64,000 nt of DNA from Yamagishiella unicocca (lineage: Eukaryota; Chlorophyta; Chlorophyceae; Chlamydomonadales; Volvocaceae), in the NCBI GenBank assembly GCA_003116995.1, contig BDSL01000078.1, forward strand, positions 463,359 through 527,358, given 5' to 3'. Shown here in pieces: positions 1 to 10,646 of this stretch; position 1 is the first letter of the stretch, and each line of letters starts with the position of its first letter. A program made the translations under genes and the position numbers. The notes beneath the pieces are model-generated. The model was not told the DNA's origin. It worked only from the letters and a program-made list of their open reading frames with translations, and ran no database searches.

Positions 1-2017
1 TCTAGTTAACGGCCGCCAGCCCTGCGCACTTGCTATGATTCCTCCTCAATGACCAGCTGACGTCATTCATAGAAAATGAAAGGTCGGGACACCGCCTGCG
101 CGACGAGAGGGCTGTGCTTCGATTCGTACGTGACAACAAATGCACTGTGCTTGCGGGATTCATGGATGTCGATTATGGCTACCAGGTTATTGCGTTTGGC
201 GCACCCTGTGAGAGTTAGTTGACGTCAAGTGGTTCTAAAGGGTTCCTAACCCGTCCTAGGGGACCCAAGGGAGCATCTCCGAACGTTGCAGAAGCGTACA
301 GAACGTAGCAGGTATTCATTTGAAGACAAGGCGTGGAATTATTATCTTCACGTTGTGTTGCCTGTGGGTCGTCATGGCCGGCTTTTTCCCTTTAGCCTAA
401 GGTTTTTTATTCATACAGTTCCTTTCCACGTCCATTCTGGTAGGCTCGCTGGGCCAGACTCCGCTGTCTGTCTGCAGGCTCTGCCGTCATGCCAGCCGTG
501 TGCGCGCTGTCCGTGTCGAAGTGGAACTCCACTATGTCCTCAGCAGTATGGCACATATTTCGGCCCTTGGCTCGGCATCCTACGCCGAATTTACATAGGT
601 TGTACATCCAATTTATTGATGAACATATCCATGAATTGAAGTACAGCAGGACGGTAGGCGTGCATATATGCCCGTAATTTTCCTGACAGGATGCGTATCA
701 AATGCTTCGCTGTTTGAAGGCCGGTGTCCTGAATTGATAGGCCGTTGTCGACATTGCTGCTCCGTTAGACCGAGGCAGGCACCTGTGGGTGCCCTGCGGC
801 GGGTTTCCATCGGGGGGGTCTCGGGGTTCACGCTCGGTCATTCATTGTGCTGATGCTCACTGCTTTAGGGTTTTAGGTTGTTGTTGTAACGGTTAGGTTG
901 TTGTAACGGTTACAGTGGGTTCCAGACCAAGAGGTAGAACCATCGGGCGCATCGCCTGACACTGAACAAGACGGAAGAAACAAAAACCGACCTGCACCGG
1001 AACAAAGGCATCCACCAGAACACCAAATCGACAGGCCGTAGGCACACAGAGCAGCAGCCAACACCCCAGGGGGAATTTGCACTAGAGGCTCCCCTATCAG
1101 GAACTGGCCACCAACCAACCTAACAGGTGTCACAGTGCTGGGTTGTGCGTGATCCAGAGAAGGCTCTCAAAGCGTCTAAGGAGCACACCTGCACTGGTGC
1201 TGGGTAAATCATCAATCCTCTGAGTATGGAAGGCCCGCGTGCACGGGGCTTCCTTGTTGGCGTGTTTTGCTTGCACGTTGACAGTTACTACTATGTTGAC
1301 GTGGCACCAAAGGTTGCACTACGATCCTTATTGCGATTGTAATGTCGGTAGTGGTACTTTGGGCTCTATATACTCCGGTCTCCGTAAGCGTCCGGCGCAT
1401 CGCCCGACGGCTCAGCCTTTTGGAGTCCAATGTAGTAACACGTACTAATGCAGGGCGCAGTGGCCTCTCTGTGCGGCCGCGGTAAGTACCCTGGTGCGAT
1501 GCAAGGCGGGCTATCCCCTGGTATCGTTCACATGTCAGCACAGGCCAGGCAAACTCTGGATGCGGTACAGGTCGCCGCCGCCAACAACTTGGCTTACATC
1601 GCGTATCCACACACGCTCAGCTGGAATAGTCATCCGTTGAAATAGCAAACAGCCTTTCCAGGTACACGAAGCGGTCAGCACAACGGCTTCTGCTAATTGC
1701 GGGCACGGTGCATAATTAGCTAGCCGCCTTTGAAGATGTATCGAATGCAGTATAGAAAGGAACCAATTGGTATGCATGCCGGTCCGTGTTACCCCGTCAC
1801 TGCATGGTCATCGTGCGGTCGCCTAAATACACGTCATTCCATTGCGCCCCAAGCGGCGTACACACATACATACGTAATTGAGCGCATTAAACATTTCCCT
1901 AACCTTAGTAGCCATACAACATCAGTTTCCGAGCCCAGAACCAACTTTAAAAAACAGTTTGCTGTTTCAATCTACAAGCACCAAGAGTTGCGCTACCGGT
2001 AATTACAAACAGTGGCC
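1..2017. other. Intergenic region, no supported gene
   Basis: I could not connect any reading frame here into a convincing exon chain. Two things stand out. At about 852-905 there is a telomere-like CTTTAGGGTTTTAGG stretch followed by a short tandem of TAACGGTTAGGTTGTTG-like units. At about 900-970, on the minus strand, lies one copy of a dispersed repeat whose second copy is at about 39135-39212. The rest shows nothing recognisable. Confidence 0.5.
852..970 (-). repeat. Dispersed repeat copy 1 with telomere-like tract
   Basis: Read on the minus strand, 970-900 closely matches the plus strand at about 39135-39212. The shared core is GTGTCAGGCGATGCGCCCGA, followed by similar sequence ending in repeated ACAACAAC. 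Next to it on the plus strand is CTTTAGGGTTTTAGG, a degenerate TTTTAGGG telomere repeat. The frame encodes the peptide SVSGDAPDGST in both copies, so it may derive from a mobile-element ORF, but I do not recognise the family. Confidence 0.5.
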
Positions 2018-2678
2018 ATGGCTTTAATGGCGACGCAGAGGGGCTGTCGCTGTGGCGCTGCACATCAGCGGAAACTTTGCGCAGCGCCGCGGCTTCAGGT
2101 GCGCGGGGGGCCACCTTGGTCGTCGTAGCGGGTCTCCCAGCTGGACTCGTAAATGAAAGCTTCCATCTTGCGGGCAATTCCACGAACCTTTCTGGCTGTC
2201 CTTTTAATGCCCTCGCCAACTGGTGGTCCGTGTCGCCACGTTCGCACAGGCCTCGACGTCGCGAAGACGGCTCATAATTGCTGCCGGTCAATCACAGTCA
2301 GGCAACACGGCCACGAAACGGCGGCTGAGCGGGCCCCCGAGCTTACCACCCATAGATAGTAACGTAGGTGGGATGCGGACGGGATTTCAATCACACTGGC
2401 GAAAAGCCAAATTTTTGAAGCTTTCGTTATGTTCGGCTGAGCCTACAGGCTGAAAGGAAAGGGTTCACTATTGCAGATGTGAAATTCCTTGGCCGCCTGG
2501 CCGCGATACGCAGGGAGGTGGCGGAGGCGGCGGTGGCGACGGCTGGGGCTGGGAGCGGACTGCCCGCAACTTGGCACCCAACCTCTTCGTATTGGGTCTG
2601 TACTTCTTCATCACAGCATACGGTGGTGACAACTTCGGCGGAGGCGGAGGCGGTGGTGGTGGCGGAGGCGGAGGTTAG
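2018..2678 (+). CDS. Small glycine-rich single-TM protein, probably plastid-targeted
   Basis: Three-exon model: 2018-2098, 2250-2363 and 2514-2678 (stop TAG), giving about 119 aa. Both introns are GT-AG and phase 0 (donors GTGCGC and GTAGGT; acceptors CGCACAG and ACGCAG). The start ATG is the first in frame, within GGCCATGG. The N-terminus (MALMATQRGCRCGAAHQRKL, then ASTSRRRLIIAAG) is rich in Ala, Ser and Arg and almost free of acidic residues, as in chlorophyte plastid transit peptides. The mature part is a Gly run, an aromatic segment (DGWGWERTARN), one hydrophobic segment (NLFVLGLYFFITAY) and a C-terminal run of 13 glycines. I do not recognise the family and assign no function. An opposite-strand shadow ORF exists but has no splice logic. 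Confidence is moderate because the phase and splice agreement is good but homology is unknown. Confidence 0.55.
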
Positions 2679-3123
2679 TCCGCCGCTGCGCAGCCCTACC
2701 ATTACAGCAGTAGCCAATCGTGCCTTGGCTCCGTGGCTGATTGTGTCTATCATCAGAGATGTGATGCATGTGATGCCAGACGTCATCCCCGCAAACGCCT
2801 GCGAACCTACGCTGGCGTCAGGCCCCTCCGCTAGCGCCGAAACACACCACGCGCTGTGTACAGAAAGCTAATCTACACCCATCCCACTTACGGCATGCAA
2901 ATCATTATGTCATGTAGTGGCTTCTACGCGCGCAAGCAGGGGCCGTAATAGCTGCTACAGCCCGCTTCACAGCGCGCCCCGCTGAACCGCCTTCGCGACC
3001 TGGCAACGTACTTGTGCGGGCGTTGCCGAGGAGGGGCGGGCTGCGGGCGACGCAGGTGCCGCCTTATGAGTTTTTTGCCCGGGTGGTGATCCCTTTGTTC
3101 CCGCGTCGTCCTCCCGGGCGCAG
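2679..3123. other. Spacer, possible upstream exon of acidic ORF
   Basis: There is no firm gene. A stretch at about 2967-3050, ending ACGCAG before GTGCCG, could be an exon feeding the acidic glycine-rich exon at 3124, but an upstream in-frame stop leaves its 5' limit undefined. Confidence 0.3.
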
Positions 3124-3329
3124 GTGGTGGTGGTGGCGGCGAGGGGGGTAGCGGCGGCGGTGGGGGCGGGGGCCTGCAGCCTGACGGCGACGGCCCCAAC
3201 AGCAACCACCACGAGCGCCATGACAGGAACCGGCAGAAGGAGCATGCGCACAACGAGGAGGAGTCGAGCGACGCGGCGGATTCTGAGGACGAACAGTCAC
3301 TGTCACGGGGCAGGGTGCGGAGGCTGTAG
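3124..3329 (+). CDS. Probable terminal exon: Gly-rich then acidic/His-rich tail
   Basis: An acceptor CGGGCGCAG precedes an open frame (codons in phase with 3126) that ends at TAG 3327-3329. It encodes a Gly-rich run, then DGDGPNSNHHERHDRNRQ, then a Glu/Asp/Ser-rich stretch (NEEESSDAADSEDEQ) and a basic end (RGRVRRL). Codon composition and the compositional switch look like a real C-terminal exon rather than noise. Upstream exons are not resolved and I do not recognise the family. It could instead be a low-complexity GC-rich stretch that happens to be open. Confidence 0.3.
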
Positions 3330-5313
3330 GTTTGCGATCAGCGGCAGGTTCTGCGGGACATTCATGAATCTTGACGAAGTAACCAAACATGCACATCATA
3401 CGGTTCAATTTGTTGCTGCGAGGGCTTTAAAACAATAATGTGGCATGGCGCGACAATGGCGGTGCCACCCGCTAAGGTGCCGACCCGTGTCTACTGGGTG
3501 TACCGCGACTGTAGCTGAGGCCCCCTTTCGCTTCCAGCGGCGATGTCGGCGGTGGGCCATCGCGCGCCCTACTGTGCCTGCTGGCACTGCGGCAAATGCG
3601 AGGGTCCTGGGAGGAGTTGACGGCGCATGGCTCGGTAGAATCACAGGCGCATGTGTGTCTTTCGCCGTATTGGTGAGGATGACACGGCACCGTCCTCGTG
3701 CAAAATCCGGCGCCTCCGGGCTGGTCTTCTTTGATTTGGAGGTTTATACGGAGTGTCAGTGACTTTGAATGAGCCGCGAAAGCTATGTCGAGGGTTGCGT
3801 GTCGTGTGTCGTGCACGAGAGGCAGGTGCGTTGCGTGTCGTGTGTTGTGTGTTGTGCACGAGAGGCAGGTGCGTTGCGTGTCGTGTGTTGTGTGTTGTGC
3901 ACGAGAGGCAGGTGCGAACTGGATGCGGCCCCAAGCGGGTGCCCGCAGAGCCTAGGGTACGCGATTGTTTCTTCTTCCTCAGTATTGATGTGCCCCAGTT
4001 GGTTGTGTACGGAGTGTAGAGAGAGTCGCGCTGTCAGGGCGACAGTCGAAACTGCCGATTTCGAGTGCGACGAGGAGCTCTTCCAAACGAAGTGACATCG
4101 ACTGCTGCGAAGGTGGGGGTGAGCGCAGAACAGACGATAGGGGGTTGCCGTTCCCTAGCTGTGGCGCGGATGTGGTGTGCAATCGAGTGGAAGTGAGGAG
4201 CTTTGACGCTTGCGCGAAGTCCATGCCTACGCCGATACCTAACAACGGAATTGTGCCGTTTTCCATGTCGAAAATTTCACCCGCACATATGCTTGGCTTT
4301 TGTACAGCGAGGAAGTGGGCGTCTAAGCGAGGAGCGTCGCTCTCACGCAGGCGCGGCTGTTGGATCGTTACAAGCTTACAACGGTGGCAAAGTGGCAATC
4401 GGCCTCTATGCGCCCCTGCTGATGGCTATCCTCTTGTACCCCCGCAGCTTGCATACTGTCACCCCCGTCCGAAATCTGGCCGCATGGCGCCGGCCCCGCC
4501 GTGCGCACATGCATCAGACCGTCGCATCGCACGACGTAACCCAGCACCCGTCGCCAGGAACCTGCAGCCTCGCTACTTACATCTAAACGAGTAAGTAGAT
4601 GCCGTACAAGACCCTACCAGCACACCGCACCCGTTGCTTTACATTTTCTCCTGGAGGCCTGCCACTCGAGCTAGCCTCGCTTGCTGTGCCGGCCTCGCGC
4701 CCCGCTGGTGGCGGGCGCGGCCCAGTTGGGTTCTATAAGTCCGGCTGTGCGCCCATCTCTACCGCAGTAGTGGTAGCTGTTGGCCGTCATAGTTTGTCTC
4801 TCTCGTAAACATGACTGCCCATGGCAGCGAAAACGTGTTTGGCACTTACTACACTACCGGGGCACACACACGTTGGGAGCTTACGGGGGTGCACACTTAT
4901 GGGGGCGTGGAGGCATCCCTTGGCGACAGCAGCGCCTTTAATGTAGTAGTACCGGTAGGACGCTCTCGTTGCATCATTGCGCCCTGCCGTGCAGAGTGCG
5001 ACCCGGCGGTGGTATGACTAACACACACAGTGCAATTTTAGCCATCCGGGCCGAGCCTGCAACCCTGCGCACCCATTTGCCGCCGAAGACCCGGCCATGG
5101 TGTCATGCGACACCGGGAGCAGGGCAGCCCGCCCTCGCGCTGTACGCTGGCCGCCTCTCTCTGCGGCCCACACAGAATCAAAGGACTCGTAACGGTACAC
5201 GGCAGAGGCTGCCTGCAAGGTCCCGTCCGCCGAGCTCTGAGACCAGTTACCATGCGCACGCGCCACCATCCAGCAAGCCGCTCAACCCTAACCGCACCCA
5301 ATCACTGAGACAC
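3330..5313. other. Intergenic region with minisatellite, no supported gene
   Basis: Apart from the 43-bp minisatellite at about 3797-3920, I see no exon chain or RNA gene. Several ORFs of 60-180 codons occur on both strands but lack recognisable motifs and splice partners. Confidence 0.45.
3797..3920. repeat. 43-bp tandem minisatellite, about 2.9 copies
   Basis: The core GCACGAGAGGCAGGTGCG recurs at 3813, 3856 and 3899, an exact 43-bp period, separated by GTGTTGTGTGTTGT-type sequence. The first copy is slightly shorter. It lies in intergenic DNA. Confidence 0.85.
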
Positions 5314-8300
5314 CTACTCGGGCGAAACGCCGCACACCCGCAGCATCTCCTTCACGTCCGTCACCTTCTCTCGCACGCGCCCCGCCGCCTGCCCCATCGC
5401 CACCTCGTACTCGTCCAGCAGCCGCCAACGGGACCAGTCCACTGCCCGCACACCGCGCTGCCGCAATATTGTCGACAGGCCCGCAAAGCCGGGAGGTCCT
5501 GCTGACCCGTGGGTCGCCTGCGCCGCGCGAATCAGTGCCTCCGTGTCTGCCACCAGGCTGGCAGCCGTCTCGTCGGCGTCCACCAGGTTGGTCCCAATGA
5601 TGCCGGTGGGGCCGCGCTTGAGCCAGCCCACCACGTAGAGCCCCGGGTGGGTGCCGCCGGGAGCTGCGCCGGCCGCCGACGGCGGCGGTGGCGTTGGTCC
5701 ACTTGGGGCTTCCTGGGTTGCAGACCGGCGGGTTGCGGTAGGTGGGAGGTGCATTAAAATGAGGAGGGCGAGTGGGAGTGAGGATGCAGTGGTGAAACGG
5801 GAAGCGCAGGATCAGGAGTAGGCTGAGGCAGGCGTGGAGCAGGGCTGCGATCGCCAGTGGCATCACTCGTAGCTGCCGACTTGCGTGCACTGCCGTGCCC
5901 CGCCACCCACCTTCAGCACGCGACCCGCCACGTTGGGCACCACGCCGCGGCGGCTGTCGAAAGCTACACCCTGCGCGAAGGAAACGCAGCGGCAGGCAGT
6001 GGTGCCAAGCTGGGCAAAGGCAGCGTTCGAAGAGTGCGCTGCAGTGCAGTGCACAGCGAGCTCTGTGGTGGCAACCCATGAATGCCGGTTGATTCCCCAA
6101 CCTTCCAAAGGACACGCAATGTCTCCCAATGCACACATGATCGTCTTGCCGACCAGCATAGTGGCCCGTCACACCTGCAGCGGCAGCGACTTGTAACCGA
6201 TGCTCTTGAGCACCAGCTGGCAGTCGATGGTGTCGTACACACCAGTGCCCACTGCCACAGCCGCGCCGCCGGGAGCTTCTTGTCGTACAGCAGTGCGCTC
6301 CACTCGAAGACCTGGGTTGCAAGTGCGCGTGTACGGCAGAATAGGTCGGCGTCCTGGGGTTTGAGGCTTGATGTCTGGCGGGGTGAGAGATTGGGTAGTT
6401 GGGCGCGTGCGCGGGCGGTTCAGAGTTTTAAATTAACTGTCCCTTTAGGGCATCCATCGGAGTTGTGTAAACGGGAGCCCCTTGGGACTTGCCACTTGCC
6501 CTTCCCTCGGATGTCCTGGACAGACTCCACCGGGAACACAACAACTCACCAGTGACACCGCCGTCAATGCCACCGCGCACCACCTCCACCGGTTTGCGAT
6601 AGAACTGAAAGAAAAGGTCTCGCCGGTTCCGCTGCTCCGCTACCGCCGTCTCCGCCGAGTCCGACACTGCCCGTGTCACGAGCTCGTGCACTCTCCGCTT
6701 GAGCCGCGTGGCCTTCATCTCTACCGCGTCGGCCTCCGAAACCGCCAGCTGGTCGGGCGCTGCCGTACGGGCCGTCACGCCGCACTCAGTGAGCAGCTCC
6801 TTTAGCTCCTTGGGAGTGCAGGCGGCCTGGGGTGGGGTGGTTGGGTTGCGGATGAGGCGGGTTGAGAGGAAGGTGGAGAGAGAGTCGTGAAGTCTGGATC
6901 TGCGGGACTGGTACGGCCGTCGAGCAATCTATTCCGACGACATCCGCCCAGCAGGCACCATTTGACCCTCCCCCTCCCCCTCCATAACGCGCACTATATA
7001 TCCCATTTTGCCAACCCGACGTACACCCAAATGGGGGCCGATCCTGTCCCGCCCTCTACACACCTGCACCGGTCCCCTCCTGGCCACCAGATGCACCTCC
7101 TGCACGGGGCCTCTCCCCGAGCCGCCAGAGCCGCCTAACAGCTGGGCTAGCGCATGCGCCGCCATGTCAGTTGGTTGGTAGCGGGCAGGGGGAGCCAGAA
7201 GAGCACGGGCACAGTCCAGTGCAACGTTGCCAATGCCGCAAATGGCGACGGAGCGAACCTACACGGGGTGGGGGGATGGTCTTTGCCTATGGTGTTTGGT
7301 GTACCCTTCGTTTGAAGAACAGCATAGCAAGTCGAAATGGGCTAATAATCAAATGGCTTACGGTGGGACATTACTTCAACCCTGGACAACGATCCAGTGC
7401 AAAACTGTTGGAGTCGGAGGGCATCGATCCCCCTACCTCCCGCATATTCTGCGGCGCGAAGCATACATGCTAAGCGGGCGCTCTACCATTTGAGCTACGA
7501 CCCCAACGCTCGATGACGGGGTCGAACCGTCGACCTTACGGTGACATCTATCTGAATTCCTAACAGCCGTACGCTCTACCGACTGAGCTAACCGAGCTTT
7601 TCCCGGGGACTGTCGTACGAAAGTCGATGACAAATTGCGGCGGCTAGACTTCCAATGGCTGGCAGGTCGGGGGCTGACGCGGTCTCTCTCTCTCTCTCTC
7701 TCTCTCTAGACGCGCGTGCCTCCCTGCCCGGCGGATGGCAAGTGTTTCTGCGCTCGTTGGCAGCACGCGCTGTCGGTAATTCCGTGCGGTTGTCGGTGGG
7801 TGGCTCCCTTCCTCCCTCCGTCCCTCCAAGGGACCCTAAGTCCCATTTTGCGTTGCGCTCGGACACCAGCCAAGTCTTGAAACACTTGCACCAACGAACG
7901 ACTGACAGCTTTTCCCAGCGCCGCATGGGACGACGGACGCGCCATATTCGAGCAGAGCGCGGCGCAATGGGGTCGGTGCCGCTTCGTTGCCATAAGCCGC
8001 TTTTTAGTTTGCTGCTGCTTGCCCATTCTGCATCTGTGCATAACCCCGGGCCGCACCTTGGACAGGTCTATCGGCAGCTGCCGTGCATCAGGGTGGCCGT
8101 TGTACCACCACACGAACTCGCGCGCGCTCAGCACACCGGGGCCTTCTTCCCTGGTCACGCCCAGCCGCCGGTCGCTCTCCGCGCCGTATGACAGGACCAC
8201 CTGTACGGGCGGCGGCAGACGTAAAGACACAACACACCCTGACTCGGCAGTGCCTCGACAGGATCCGGACGGTAATTCCTGAGCTGAAGTGGGCTGTACG

Positions 8301-10192
8301 GGGCGTGCCCTGAAGGAGGCCAGAGCTGAGGCGCGGCTAGGGCCCCCCCACAACGAAATTAAACTTATTCCCAAATTATCCTTTTGTCGAGCTCTGTGCG
8401 TAAATGCGATTCGAAAAGACCGCGGGCAACTGAGATCGCCAGGCCACTGCGGCGCGCCCACCCAGCTTCTCACGGTAAGCTCACCCAGCCGGTCCCGGAC
8501 ATAATGGCTCAGTGCCTTGGCACGCTGTCTGAACCCAGGTTAGATGTGCACGAAAGCCCCAATCTATTCAATTGACAATTTAGCACCCCTGCAGCCTATT
8601 GCCGCACTGGAACCTTACGTCATCGCCTCGGTGTGCAACCCATGTCCTGTCCCTTCCAACTCACCGCGTGGTGCAGGGCGCTGAGCTCGCTCACTTCCAC
8701 ATCTCGGCCCACCAGCACGTTGCCCAGAAAGCTGACCCGAGGGTCGGCCGCCACGGAACTGAATTGGTTGATCACATTCTGCAATCGGGAAATGGCAGAG
8801 GCAGGCCGGCAGGCAGCGCCAGAGCATATGCCAAGCCGTTAGAGGCATAAGCGATAGTATGGGCTGGTGGCCAATGCAGGTCGGCTCGAGTGACTTTTTC
8901 GTGTCACGCGCTAGAGCGGCTGTGTCCGCACCTGCTTTGCGCTTTTATGCATACTGACCTGCCTGCCTATGTGCCTGACTCCCGCCGCCCAAGATACACA
9001 CACCGACGTGCTATTTCATCAAGGGATCAAGACAGACAGCATGGATTTGCATGGTTTCCTGGGCTCTGCCAGCGCTAACACCTAATAACCAGCATATGCC
9101 GCTGCGGCCATTGCCGCCGGGGCCCAGCCCTGGCCTGAACACTTCCAACCCGTTACTAACGGTCACGCTTCACCAAGTGCTCGCTGTGCCGCTTCTCTCC
9201 CCGATCTCCTTTCTCCCAACTCCCTACCCCGTCCACCCCGCTGCCACACCTTCGTGTCCTGGTGATCTGGCGCCACCCCGGAGCGCACCAGGCCGAAGGG
9301 GGTGGGCAGCCGGTCCTGCGGTGGTAGCAGGAGAAGCAGGGAGCGGAACAGGGAACGGGGTGTACTGTGCACATGCAGTAAGACGATGGTAGTGTGGTGA
9401 TAGCCCTAGCATTCGGTCCTTCAGCTGCCTGCTCCCTGATGTGGGGGGCGAGTTGCAGGGCCGGCCTTCCTGCTGGTCATCCCGCCGCTGCACTGTGAGC
9501 AAAGTGGCAATGCGGCATGTGGTGCCACGGTCGTGTCGCGCTGCCAGGGCGACAACGGCATGTGCGCGCCCTTCCGTGTGTCCGCCCCGCGCCACCGGAC
9601 TCTCCCCCAACCCTGCGTGTAGCTCCATCCCTTCGCACCACAACAGAGACGTGCACGTTGTCGCCATAGCGCTTGAGGAGCTGTAGGGGAGCATCAGCAA
9701 GGGAGGGCGAGAATGCCGGGTTGGATCACGACGGGTTCGGAGGCCATGTCAGTGGTATTCGCCCGCAGTGCTGAGGCAGAAAGTCGCCATGGGGAGGGTG
9801 TGGCGGTCTTTCTAGCAGGCCGGCTGGCGCATGAAAACCACTGGTCGAAGGCTCACAATCTTGTGTACGATACATGCCCTGTATATTGGGTTTCCGGTAC
9901 GGCAAAGCGGTCCTTTGCCAACGTGGCACGTTGCTCTGCACAGGGTCGCTTCATTGCTCAGGTCAGCAAGAAGGCTCACCCGATCAACGGTGTAGAAGCC
10001 GGCCGGGCCAGAGCCCACGACGCATACGTGCAGCTTCTCCGAGACGACCGGCCCGACAGCGGCAGCGGTTGTCGCGTAGGCAGCAGACACAGCTCCAATA
10101 CCATGACAAATTAGGGCCCGTAGGCCATTCTTATATAGCGCACCAGCGCCCAACGCCAAAATGCCAGCAGCTGGCGCCGGGACCCGTGACAT
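5314..10192 (-). CDS. FDXR: Mitochondrial NADPH:adrenodoxin (ferredoxin) oxidoreductase
   Basis: This is an FAD flavoprotein that passes electrons from NADPH to mitochondrial ferredoxin, for Fe-S cluster assembly and related steps. Ten exons, 5'->3': 10192-9980, 9680-9639, 9315-9250, 8778-8665, 8200-8057, 7258-7064, 6826-6550, 6311-6175, 5970-5911, 5712-5314, giving about 548 aa. All introns are GT-AG and phases agree throughout. Visible motifs are the FAD dinucleotide fold VVGSGPAGFYT (residues 58-68), FGLVRSGVAPDHQ in exon 3, the NADPH site CGIGNVALDCAR (about 200-211) and the C-terminal FAD-binding GWLKRGPTGIIGTN (about 445-458). ATG 10192 (AAAATGTC) was chosen because the longer frame upstream has only a TTG start. 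About 50 residues precede the Rossmann fold, consistent with a mitochondrial presequence. The gene is head-to-head with the CPBP-like gene, and intron 5 (7259-8056) hosts two tRNA genes. Residue numbers assume this model. Confidence 0.93.
7401..7404 (-). terminator. Pol III termination T-run after tRNA-Ala
   Basis: On the minus strand TTTT lies 5 nt past the 3' end of tRNA-Ala (plus-strand AAAA). It is the first T-run downstream of either tRNA; none separates tRNA-Asn from tRNA-Ala. Confidence 0.65.
7409..7504 (-). tRNA. tRNA-Ala (AGC) with 23-nt intron
   Basis: The full cloverleaf can be drawn. Acceptor GGGGTCG pairs with CGACTCC and contains the G3:U70 pair that identifies alanine tRNAs; the discriminator is A. 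The D arm is GCTC/GAGC with loop AAATGGTA. The anticodon stem is CCCGC/GCGGG with loop TTAGCA, anticodon AGC. The T arm is GGGGG/CCCTC. An intron of about 23 nt follows position 37, the standard nuclear site. It lies within an intron of the FDXR gene on the same strand, 2 nt downstream of tRNA-Asn. Confidence 0.93.
7507..7597 (-). tRNA. tRNA-Asn (GTT) with 18-nt intron
   Basis: Acceptor GCTCGGT pairs with ATCGAGC; the discriminator is G, as in asparagine tRNAs. The D arm is GCTC/GAGC with loop AGTCGGTA. The anticodon stem is TACGG/CCGTA with anticodon GTT. The T arm is GACGG/CCGTC with canonical loop TTCGACC. An intron of about 18 nt follows position 37. Its 3' end is 2 nt (TT on the minus strand) from the first base of tRNA-Ala, with no Pol III terminator between, suggesting a shared precursor. 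Confidence 0.93.
7683..7707. repeat. (TC)n microsatellite in FDXR intron 5
   Basis: About twelve uninterrupted TC dinucleotides lie between the tRNA pair and exon 5 of FDXR. Confidence 0.9.
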
Positions 10193-10646
10193 TTTCGGCG
10201 GGAGTCGATTGCCCAAGGCCAAGTCGGTGTCGGATGCAAGGGCTTCAGTGGTAAAGGGTTGCTATGTATACGAAGTTCTTGTTCTTGTTTAAAGGTGTAC
10301 TATTAAGGGCGCAGGGGCACTTGCCGTGGAGCCACGGGGATACACGTCGAATCCGACTGAATCTGTGCTAACGAAGGTCGATGGTTTTGCTTCGCCTTGT
10401 GTCAATGCACGGCGAAGTACGCTTGGTAGCACTTGTACGGTATATACCCGGCGACGTGGCGAGCGCGGTGCGATGGGTGCTGTAACATCAAACGGCACCA
10501 TGCAGCAACTGCTTTTGCTAAATTATCACAATTTAAACGCAACCCTGCCGCCGATGCGGCAGCTTGCGCCTTCCAAACCTTCATAACATCGTACTCGACA
10601 ACAGCCGCAAGGCGAGGCGACGGCCAGCGCCACAAAATTGTGCCTC
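10193..10646. promoter_or_regulatory. Divergent promoter region of FDXR and CPBP-like gene
   Basis: About 454 bp separate the predicted start codons of FDXR (-) and the plastid membrane protein (+). No clear TATA box or known operator was identified. The stretch must hold both promoters if the chosen start codons are right. Confidence 0.4.

Noticed and set aside
5288..6322. 344-codon minus-strand ORF overlapping the FDXR 3' end
   Set aside because: It runs through introns and exons in a frame other than the conserved one. The spliced FDXR frame explains the conserved motifs.
7433..7633. ORF reading ARLAQSVERTAVRN and VVAQMVERPL
   Set aside because: This is a translation artefact across the two tRNA genes.
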